Of a stretch of DNA of 64,000 nt, positions 28,501 through 35,195 are shown one piece after another. The notes below the pieces were generated by a model. That model saw nothing but the letters and a program-made list of their open reading frames with translations. It ran no database searches and was not told the DNA's origin. Position 1 is the stretch's first letter. The number at the start of each line of letters is the position of its first letter. This DNA comes from Streptantibioticus silvisoli (lineage in GTDB: Bacteria > Actinomycetota > Actinomycetes > Streptomycetales > Streptomycetaceae), in assembly GCF_027947535.2 (NCBI RefSeq), contig NZ_JAAGKO020000021.1, positions 62,001 through 126,000 of the forward strand, written 5' to 3'. The translations under genes and the position numbers were made by a program.

Positions 28501-29860
28501 GCCCGCGCGCGGCCAGCACCGCCGGCGCGGTGGAGAACGGCAGCAGGTCCCGCGGGTCGGCCGGCCGCAGCAGCCGCACCGGGGTGGCCTCGGCGAACCG
28601 GTAGGGGCGGTGGTCCAGGACGGCGCCCAGGTGGCGGCGCAGCCGGGACAGCTCGGCGCGGACGGTCACCGCCCGGCCGGTGTCGCCGAACAGGTCGGCG
28701 GCCAGCTGGGCGGCCGTGCTGCCCTCGGGGCGCAGCGCCAGCGCGAACAGCAGTTCGGCGTGGCGCGGGCTGAGCGGCCGGGTCCACGAACCGGAGGGAC
28801 CGTGCACGCTGACCGACCACGAGCGGGCCGACGTCAGATCGACCACGACCTGTCCGGCGCCGCCCGGCGCCTCGTCCGCGTCGGGGAAGCGGATCAGCCA
28901 GCCGCCCGGCAGCGGTTCCAGCACGCAGCGGCCGAGCGACGGCAGCCACGTCCGGCCCGCGACCGGATCGGCGGGCAGCGCGATCCGGCCGGCCGGCGGC
29001 ATCCCGGTCACCGCCGCGGTCCACCCGTCGCGGTCGACCGCCACCGCCCGCCCGCCGATCCGGGCCAGCAGCGGCGCGGCCACCGACCGCAGCCGGTCCA
29101 CCGCCTCCCAGTGCCGCAGCCGCAGTTCGCCCTCCGCCACCTGGGCCACCGCGCTGACCAGCGCCAAGGTGGCGGGCTGCCGCAGCGCCGCCGGGCTGGC
29201 GACGTTGACCACGCCGAGCAGCGAGCCGTCGCGCGGATCGTGCAGCGGGGCCGCGGCGCACGACATCTCGCGCAGGGCGCGCACGAAGTGCTCCCCGGCG
29301 TCGACCCGCAGCGGGCGGCGGGCCACCAGGGAGGTGCCGATGGCGTTGGTGCCGGCCGTCGCCTCCGACCACGACGAGCCCTCGAACAGCGCGACCCGTT
29401 CGGCCTGCCGCCGCATCCCCCGGCCGCCGTCCCGCCACAGCACCCGCCCCTCGGCGTCGCAGACCACCAGCATCGTCGTCTCGGTGCCGGCCAGCGCCGA
29501 CAGTCCCTCGCGCAGCGTGCCGAGCACCTCGCCGATCCGGCTGGTGGTCCGCCGGTGCTCCAACTCCTCGGCGCTCAGCAGCCCGTCGGGCGGGCCGCCG
29601 CGGTCCGGGTCGATCCCCACCCGCAGCACCCGGTGCCACGACTCACCTATCAGCGGGCGTAGTTGCCCGTTCTGCTTCGCCGACGGGCCCGCATGGTCCA
29701 TCAGTTGCTGATACGTCAGATTTCCGCGCCGCACCTCGGCCCGGGAGGGCGGGGCCTCGCCGCGCCGAGGGACGTTCGATCGGTTCACCTGCGGTCTCTC
29801 CGGTCCGGACGACGCCACGCCACCCCGCGCGACGGCGCCGACCGCCGTGTCCCGCGGGAA

Positions 29861-29880
29861 GGTTGCAACGTACTGCAACC
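29861..29880. promoter_or_regulatory. Palindromic operator upstream of the GAF regulator
   Basis: GGTTGCA-ACGTAC-TGCAACC, 7-bp perfect arms with a 6-base centre, 73 bases upstream of the regulator's GTG start. The position suits autoregulation. The rest of the 217-base gap to the aidB stop codon shows no gene. Confidence 0.55.
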
Positions 29881-30005
29881 ATTGTGCGGCCGCTCGCCTT
29901 TGACGCAGAGTGAACCGGGCTCGCGCCGGCCCTCGCCCCCGGGCGAACCGGTCGTGCGGCCCGGGGTGGTGCCGAGTCGGCGCGGCACCACCCACCCCAC
30001 CGGGG

Positions 30006-31643
30006 TCAGTCCAGCGCCGGCCGCGCCCGGTCCACCACCGCGGCCAGGTCCAAGGTGTGCGGCAGGGTGCCGAAGGCGCTGCCCCAGTCGCCGCCCAGCC
30101 GGGAGGCGCAGAAGGCGTCGGCCACCGCCGACGGCGCGTACCGCACCAGCAGCGAGCCCTGAAGGACCAGGGCCATCCGCTCCACCAGCCGCCGGGCCCG
30201 CCCCTCGACGCCCTCCAGGTCGGCCAGCTCGTGCAGCAGGTCCTTGACGGCGCCGTCCAGCCGGTGGTCGGCGCCGCGCGCCCGGCCGACCTCGGTCAAG
30301 AACGCCTCCAGCGCCCGCGGTTCACGGCCCAGCGCCCGCAGCACGTCCAGCGCCTGGACGTTGCCCGACCCCTCCCAGATGGCGTTGACCGGCGACTCGC
30401 GGAACAGCCGGGGCATGCCCGACTCCTCGACGTAGCCGTTGCCGCCCAGGCACTCCAGCGCCTCGTAGGCCACCGCCGGGCAGCGCTTGGTCACCCAGTA
30501 CTTGGCCACCGGCACCGCGATCCGGCGCAGCGCCCGCTCGTGCTCGTCGTCGAGGTCGCAGGAGGCCGCCAGCCGCAGCGCGGTCGTGGTGGCCGCCTCG
30601 GACTCCAGCGCGAGGTCGGCCAGCACGTTGCGCATCAGCGGCTTGTCGGCGAGCCGGCCGCCGAAGGCCTCGCGGTACGTGGCGTGGTGCACGGCCTGCG
30701 CGACCGCCTGCCGCATGGTGGCCGCCGAGCCGGACACGCAGTCCAGCCGGGTGGCGGCGACCATCTCGATGATGGTGGCCACCCCGCGGCCCTCGTCACC
30801 CACCCGGCGTACCCAGGTGTCGGAGAACTCCACCTCGGAGGAGGCGTTGGAGCGGTTGCCGAGCTTGTCCTTCAGCCGCTGCACGGCGAAGGTGTTGCGG
30901 GTGCCGTCCGGCAGCACCCGGGGCAGCAGGAAGCAGGTCAGGCCGCCGGGGGCCTGGGCCAGCACCAGGAAGCCGTCCGACATCGGGGCCGAGCAGAACC
31001 ACTTGTGGCCGGTCAGCGCGTAGGTGCCGTCCTCCGCCAGTGGCACCGCCCGGGTGGTGTTGGCCCGCACGTCGGAGCCGCCCTGCTTCTCCGTCATGCC
31101 CATGCCGAACAGCGCGCCGGACTTCTCCGCGGCCGGCAGCAGCTCGGGCTGGTAGACCCGGGAGGTCAGCAGCGGCTCCCACAGCTCGGCCAGCGCCGGC
31201 TCGTGGCGCAGCGCCGGCACCGCCGCGTGGGTCATCGACAGCGGGCAGCCGTGGCCGGCCTCCGCCTGGGTCCAGGTGATGAAGCCGGCCGCCCGCCGCA
31301 GGTGCCCGTCCGGCCGCGACCAGGCCCCGGTCAGCCCGGCGGAGACCGCGTGCCCGAGCAGCCGGTGCCAGCTCGGGTGGAAGTCGACCTCGTCGATCCG
31401 GTGGCCGTAGCGGTCGTGACTGCGCAGCACCGGTTCGTTCGCGTTCGCCTCCTCGCCCCAGCGCTGCGCCTGCGCGGAGCCGGCCGACCGGCCCAGCTCG
31501 CTCAGCTCGGTGGTGATCTCGTCGAGGCGTTCCGGCGCGGCGTGCCGCGCGACGCCCTCGGTCAGCACCGGGTCGCCGCCGTATACGTCGTACGCGACCA
31601 GCGTCGGGACCTGGTTGGTCACGGTATGTGTGGGGACTGCCAT
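30006..31643 (-). CDS. aidB: AidB-like acyl-CoA dehydrogenase family protein
   Basis: A 545-aa flavoprotein close to E. coli AidB/ACAD11-type proteins in length and domain order. GMTEKQGGSDVRANTT, the FCSAPMSDGFLVLAQ strand, LKDKLGNRSNASSEVEF and ECLGGNGYVEESGMPRLFRE are AidB-type signatures; AidB takes part in the response to DNA alkylation and binds DNA. Acyl-CoA oxidation activity is uncertain. The ATG lies 7 bases after TACCGT with no Shine-Dalgarno sequence, so the mRNA is probably leaderless. It is divergent from yihY with only 18 bases between the two start codons. Confidence 0.85.
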   Translation of the reverse strand: MAVPTHTVTNQVPTLVAYDVYGGDPVLTEGVARHAAPERLDEITTELSELGRSAGSAQAQRWGEEANANEPVLRSHDRYGHRIDEVDFHPSWHRLLGHAVSAGLTGAWSRPDGHLRRAAGFITWTQAEAGHGCPLSMTHAAVPALRHEPALAELWEPLLTSRVYQPELLPAAEKSGALFGMGMTEKQGGSDVRANTTRAVPLAEDGTYALTGHKWFCSAPMSDGFLVLAQAPGGLTCFLLPRVLPDGTRNTFAVQRLKDKLGNRSNASSEVEFSDTWVRRVGDEGRGVATIIEMVAATRLDCVSGSAATMRQAVAQAVHHATYREAFGGRLADKPLMRNVLADLALESEAATTTALRLAASCDLDDEHERALRRIAVPVAKYWVTKRCPAVAYEALECLGGNGYVEESGMPRLFRESPVNAIWEGSGNVQALDVLRALGREPRALEAFLTEVGRARGADHRLDGAVKDLLHELADLEGVEGRARRLVERMALVLQGSLLVRYAPSAVADAFCASRLGGDWGSAFGTLPHTLDLAAVVDRARPALD

Positions 31644-31649
31644 GACAGC

Positions 31650-31656
31650 TACGGTA
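31650..31656. promoter_or_regulatory. Shared palindromic -10 element for two divergent leaderless genes
   Basis: TACGGTA reads as TACGGT on the forward strand (6 bases before the yihY GTG) and as TACCGT on the reverse strand (7 bases before the aidB ATG). Both are good TANNNT -10 boxes at leaderless spacing. One element can thus load RNA polymerase in both directions. Confidence 0.6.
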
Positions 31657-31661
31657 GGCAG

Positions 31662-32798
31662 GTGCAGGCCGACGATGGAACACCCCCACCGCCTCCGGGT
31701 CGCAGCCGCCACCCCCGCGCCCGCGCGGTCCTGCGCGGTCTGCGGCAGCGCCGGATGCTCCGGCTGCTGGTCAAGGACACCTTCCACACCTGCGTGGAGT
31801 ACCGGGTCACCGGGCTCGCGGCCGAGGCGGCCTTCTTCGTCCTGCTGTCGCTGCCGCCGCTGCTGCTCGGCCTGGTCGGCGCGCTCGGCTACCTCGACGA
31901 GGCGGTCGGCGCCGACACCATCGACCACATCCGCGACAACATCCTGAGCGCGTCGGCCACCGTCCTGTCCGACAACGGCGTGGACCAGCTGGTGCGCCCG
32001 CTGGTCGACACCGCCTTCCGCGGCGGCCGCCCCGACATCATCTCGCTGGGCTTCGTCATCGCCCTGTGGTCCGGCTCCCGCGCGGTCAACGTCTTCGTCG
32101 ACACCATCACCATCATGTACGGCCTGGAGGGCCGCCGCGGCATCGTCCGCACCCGGCTGCTGTCCTTCGGGCTGTACGTCGTCGCGCTGATCGTCGGCGC
32201 CATCGTGCTGCCGCTGGTGGTGGCGGGCCCGGACGCGGTCCGCGACTGGATCCCGCACAGCGCCGGCACGGTCGAGGTCCTGTACTGGCCGGTGGTGCTG
32301 GTGCTGTCGGTGGCCTTCCTGACCACGCTCTACCACGTCTCGGTCCCGGTGCGCTCGCGCTGGCTGGAGGACGTGCCCGGCGCGCTGGTGGCGCTGCTGA
32401 TGTGGGTGCTGGGCAGTTTCCTGCTGCGCATCTACCTCGAGCACGCGGTGGAGGGCCCGACGATCTACGGTTCGCTGGCCGCGCCGGTCGCCGTCCTGCT
32501 GTGGATCGGCGTCTCCGCGTTCGCGGTGCTCATCGGCGCCGCCGTCAACGCCTCCATCGACCGCGTATGGCCCTCGGCCGCCACCGCCACGGCCCGCGCG
32601 GAGCGGGCGGAACGCGGGGCCGCCGACGGGGGCGACGGCGGCGGGGGCGCCGAGACCGGTGCGGCCGGTGCCGGGGATGCGGCGAAGGGGTCGGCGAAGG
32701 GGCCGGCGGAGGACGGGGCGGACGGTCGCCGGGGCGGTCGGGACGGCGGCGAGGGGGCCGGTGGAAAACCGGTGGACGGCCCCGGGGGCGACCGGTAG
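31662..32798 (+). CDS. YihY/BrkB-family inner membrane protein
   Basis: A 378-aa membrane protein with about six membrane segments: the first after FHTCVEYRVTGLAAEAAFFVLLSLPP, then IISLGFVIALWSGSRAVNVFVDTI, LLSFGLYVVALIVGAIVLPLVV and others ending LLWIGVSAFAVLIGAAVNASIDR, all typical of UPF0761/BrkB. The C-terminal 80 residues are Gly/Ala/Asp-rich and probably disordered. Function is unknown; an RNase label sometimes given to this family is unsupported. The GTG at 31662 is at leaderless distance from TACGGT. A methionine further in (start of MLRLLVKD) would lose the proline-rich N-terminus and is an alternative start. Confidence 0.8.
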   Translation: MQADDGTPPPPPGRSRHPRARAVLRGLRQRRMLRLLVKDTFHTCVEYRVTGLAAEAAFFVLLSLPPLLLGLVGALGYLDEAVGADTIDHIRDNILSASATVLSDNGVDQLVRPLVDTAFRGGRPDIISLGFVIALWSGSRAVNVFVDTITIMYGLEGRRGIVRTRLLSFGLYVVALIVGAIVLPLVVAGPDAVRDWIPHSAGTVEVLYWPVVLVLSVAFLTTLYHVSVPVRSRWLEDVPGALVALLMWVLGSFLLRIYLEHAVEGPTIYGSLAAPVAVLLWIGVSAFAVLIGAAVNASIDRVWPSAATATARAERAERGAADGGDGGGGAETGAAGAGDAAKGSAKGPAEDGADGRRGGRDGGEGAGGKPVDGPGGDR

Positions 32799-32858
32799 CG
32801 TCCCTGTCGTCCCAGGTCAGTGGGGCATACGTTCAAGGTGAGTTGGGAGGTGCGGACC

Positions 32859-32990
32859 ATGGCCGTCACCCTGCCGGACGCCGCCCGCGTCCGTTCGAGC
32901 CGTTCTCCCCATCTCGTTGCCTCGAAGGGCTTCCACCGTGAACACCCCGATCTCCCTGTCCGCCTACGGCTGGGACGAACAGCGCGCTGA
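32859..32990 (+). CDS. Candidate 43-codon upstream ORF overlapping the rsgA start
   Basis: The ATG has GGGAGG 8 bases upstream, a better ribosome-binding site than that of rsgA itself. The product begins MAVTLPDAARVRSSRS, is rich in Arg, and ends 53 bases inside rsgA in another frame. It resembles no family I know. It may be a translated leader that couples to rsgA, or an accidental frame. Confidence 0.35.
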   Translation: MAVTLPDAARVRSSRSPHLVASKGFHREHPDLPVRLRLGRTAR

Positions 32991-34050
32991 CGCCTTCGCC
33001 CCGCACGCCGCGGCAGGACTCCTCCCGGCCCGCGTGCTGCGGGTCTTCGGCACCCTGTGCGACGCGGTCACCGCGCACGGCACGGTCCGCGCCGACCTCA
33101 CCCCGCTCAGCGCCCGCGACCCGCTGGACTGGGTCACGGCCGGCGACTGGGCGGCGCTGGACGCCGCCGGCGACCCGGCCGTGCTGCGCGCGCTGCTCCC
33201 GCGCCGCAACGTCATGGTCCGCAGCACCTCCAGCAAACGCTCCGAGGGCCAGGTGCTGGCCGCCAACGTCGACCGGGTGGTCATCGCGGTGGCCGCCTGC
33301 GGCGACGTCGACCTCGGCCGCGTCGAACGCTTCCTCGCCCTGGCCTGGGAGTCCGGTGCCGAACCGCTGGTCGTGCTCACCAAGTGCGACCTGCTCCCCG
33401 AGCCCGGCCTCGGCCAGCTGGTCGCCGACACCGCGGCGGCCGCGCCCGGCGTGACCGTGCTCGCGGTCAGCGCCGCCACCGGCGCCGGGACGGACGTGCT
33501 CACCGCCGCGCTGTCCGGCGGCACCACGGTGCTGATCGGCCAGTCCGGCGCGGGCAAGTCCACCCTCACCAACGCCCTGGTCGGCAGCCGGGCCCAGGCG
33601 GTCAACGACGTCCGCGACGCCGACGGCAAGGGGCGGCACACCACGACCACCCGGGACCTGCTGCCGCTGCCCGGCGGCGGCTGCCTCATCGACACCCCGG
33701 GGGTGCGCGGGGTCGGCATGTTCGACGCCGGCGACGGGGTCGGGCAGGTCTTCGCCGAGATCGAGGAGTTCGCCGCGCGCTGCCGCTTCCACGACTGCGG
33801 CCACACCGCGGAACCCGGCTGCGCGGTGCTGGCAGCCGTCGGCGACGGCACGTTGCCGGTCCGACGGCTGGACAGCTACCGCAAACTGCTGCGTGAGAAC
33901 GCGTGGATCGCCTCGCGCACCGACGCCCGGCTGCGGGCGGAACAGCGCCGCGTGTGGAAGCGGCGTTCCGCCGAGGGCCGGCTGACGGGCGAGGCCAAGC
34001 GCGGCGAGCGTCAGGGGCGCGCGGGACGCGCCGGGGACGGCCGCCGCTGA
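32938..34050 (+). CDS. rsgA: Ribosome small subunit-dependent GTPase A (RsgA)
   Basis: A 370-aa circularly permuted GTPase that helps mature the 30S subunit. G4 (LTKCD) comes before G1 (GQSGAGKST), and G3 is DTPGVRG. KGRHTTTTRDL is the switch region. The zinc knuckle CRFHDCGHTAEPGCAV follows. The N-terminal OB domain is present but short. The GTG at 32938 is preceded by GAAGGG at 9 bases. The tail is rich in Arg/Gly/Glu. Upstream lies a possible short translated leader; a tiny membrane-protein gene converges 7 bases after the stop. Confidence 0.95.
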   Translation: MNTPISLSAYGWDEQRADAFAPHAAAGLLPARVLRVFGTLCDAVTAHGTVRADLTPLSARDPLDWVTAGDWAALDAAGDPAVLRALLPRRNVMVRSTSSKRSEGQVLAANVDRVVIAVAACGDVDLGRVERFLALAWESGAEPLVVLTKCDLLPEPGLGQLVADTAAAAPGVTVLAVSAATGAGTDVLTAALSGGTTVLIGQSGAGKSTLTNALVGSRAQAVNDVRDADGKGRHTTTTRDLLPLPGGGCLIDTPGVRGVGMFDAGDGVGQVFAEIEEFAARCRFHDCGHTAEPGCAVLAAVGDGTLPVRRLDSYRKLLRENAWIASRTDARLRAEQRRVWKRRSAEGRLTGEAKRGERQGRAGRAGDGRR

Positions 34051-34057
34051 CGGATGG

Positions 34058-34180
34058 TCAGCTCGCGTTGCGGCGCCGTCGGCGCGGCTGGATCGGGTCA
34101 CCTTCGTGCCAGAAGGTGTAGACCACGCTGCCGGCGCCCAGCGCGACGATGACTATGCCCAGCACGATCGAGTAAAGCAT
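34058..34180 (-). CDS. 40-aa single-pass membrane protein
   Basis: Starts MLYSIVLGIVIVALGAGS, a clear membrane helix (residues 3-22), then YTFWHEGDPIQ and a five-arginine tail. GGAGGAG lies 5 bases before the ATG, a very strong ribosome-binding site, so I think it is a real gene although too short for ordinary gene calling. By the positive-inside rule the C-terminus would face the cytoplasm. No family recognised. It converges on rsgA with 7 bases between stop codons. Confidence 0.7.
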   Translation of the reverse strand: MLYSIVLGIVIVALGAGSVVYTFWHEGDPIQPRRRRRNAS

Positions 34181-34381
34181 GTGCTCCTCCAGCGAATTGA
34201 CAGGGCGTTCACGCGCTCTTCACGGTTGCTATCTGCCCGTGACCTTCCCTCGCCGGGGCGGTTCCACACCCTTTTTCCTTCGCACGCGGGTTCGCTCCCG
34301 CCGCGGCGCCGGTGCCTGGCGGAGGGGGAACGTCCGCCCCAACCCGGGTGCCGCCACGGCCCGCTGGCGTTCGTGGCACAC

Positions 34382-34426
34382 GCGTGCCGTCAACGATCCC
34401 TGCTGCACGGATTGTTGACGGCACGC
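34382..34426. terminator. Inverted repeat, probable hairpin
   Basis: GCGTGCCGTCAAC (34382-34394) and GTTGACGGCACGC (34414-34426) are a perfect 13-bp inverted repeat around a 19-base loop. On the reverse strand it lies just after the VOC remnant, where it may once have been a terminator; as DNA it could also be an operator upstream of the small membrane-protein gene. Around it (34181-34448) I see no gene. Confidence 0.45.
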
Positions 34427-34448
34427 TCACCAACTGCCGCTGCGGCGC

Positions 34449-34540
34449 TCACCGTTCCTGGAGAACCGACAGCACGTTGCCCGCCGGGTCCTTGAACCAG
34501 GCGATGAACGGGCCGTCCGCCACCGGATGCCCGCGCCACC
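34449..34540 (-). pseudogene. Remnant of a VOC/glyoxalase-family protein C-terminus
   Basis: On the reverse strand the frame ending at TGA 34449-34451 reads GHPVADGPFIAWFKDPAGNVLSVLQER in two overlapping parts (GHPVADGPFIAWFKD, then WFKDPAGNVLSVLQER). D-P-x-G-N is the closing motif of vicinal-oxygen-chelate proteins. Upstream (34541-34625) the frame runs into a repeated segment, GCCGGTCTCCGCACCGGCG-like, with no VOC sequence, so only the last 25-30 residues remain. A start codon and the metal-binding N-terminal half are missing. Confidence 0.55.
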
Positions 34541-34629
34541 GGCGGTCTCCGCACCGGCGTCCTTCGTGCCGCCGGTCTCCGCACCGGCGGTTTTCGCGCC
34601 GGCCGTCCGCCGTCCCGGCGCCCGCCGTC

Positions 34630-35112
34630 TCAGCTGGTCACCGCTGCGACCAGCCAGGCGCCGGCCACCAGCAGGCAGGTGAACAGCTCCGCCAGCACGG
34701 ACAGTCCCACCGCGCGCATCGCGGTCCGGGTGGCCGCCACCGCCGCCCGGTGGCCGCCGCCGCGGGGCCGCGACTGCGCGTACATCCCGGCCACGAACCC
34801 CAGCGGTCCGCCGACGACCGGCAGCACGACGAAACCGCCGATGCCGCAGATCACGCAGGTGACCAGGGTCTGCCGGTCGATCCCGGAGTCCCGCAGCCGG
34901 CGGCCGGGCGCCAGCCGGCGCAGCACCTGGCCCAGCGCCAGCACCACCGCCGAGCCGAACAGCACGTACCAGGCGGTCGCGGTGTGCACCGCCGACGCCC
35001 ACCACAGCACCACCGCCCAGCACACCAGCGGCGCCGGGACACCGGGCACCGCCACGGCGAGCAGCCCGGCCAGCATGGCCAGACCCACCAGGCACAGCTG
35101 CAGCGACCCCAT
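34630..35112 (-). CDS. DUF456 family membrane protein
   Basis: A 160-aa protein with about four hydrophobic segments and glycine-zipper-like stretches: LQLCLVGLAMLAGLLAVAVPG, CWAVVLWWASAVHTATAWYV, GGFVVLPVVGGPLGFVAGMYA and LSVLAELFTCLLVAGAWL. Family membership (DUF456) is by pattern; the function is unknown. The ATG at 35112 has GGAGG only one base away, so the ribosome may use a nearby start or the site is poor. It is divergent from the proline-rich PP2C-like gene. Confidence 0.75.
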   Translation of the reverse strand: MGSLQLCLVGLAMLAGLLAVAVPGVPAPLVCWAVVLWWASAVHTATAWYVLFGSAVVLALGQVLRRLAPGRRLRDSGIDRQTLVTCVICGIGGFVVLPVVGGPLGFVAGMYAQSRPRGGGHRAAVAATRTAMRAVGLSVLAELFTCLLVAGAWLVAAVTS

Positions 35113-35161
35113 GCCTCCAGACTGCCCGACAAGCCCGCGCCCCGCCCGGTCGTGGTCGCGG

Positions 35162-35189
35162 TTGAGCCATGGCCAACGCTGGGCACGAT
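35162..35189 (+). promoter_or_regulatory. Putative promoter of the proline-rich PP2C-like gene
   Basis: TTGAGC (35162-35167), 16-base spacer, CACGAT (35184-35189), then six bases to the ATG at 35196. This fits a leaderless promoter with one mismatch at the first -10 base. It also explains the missing Shine-Dalgarno sequence. Confidence 0.35.
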
Positions 35190-35195
35190 GAAGGG

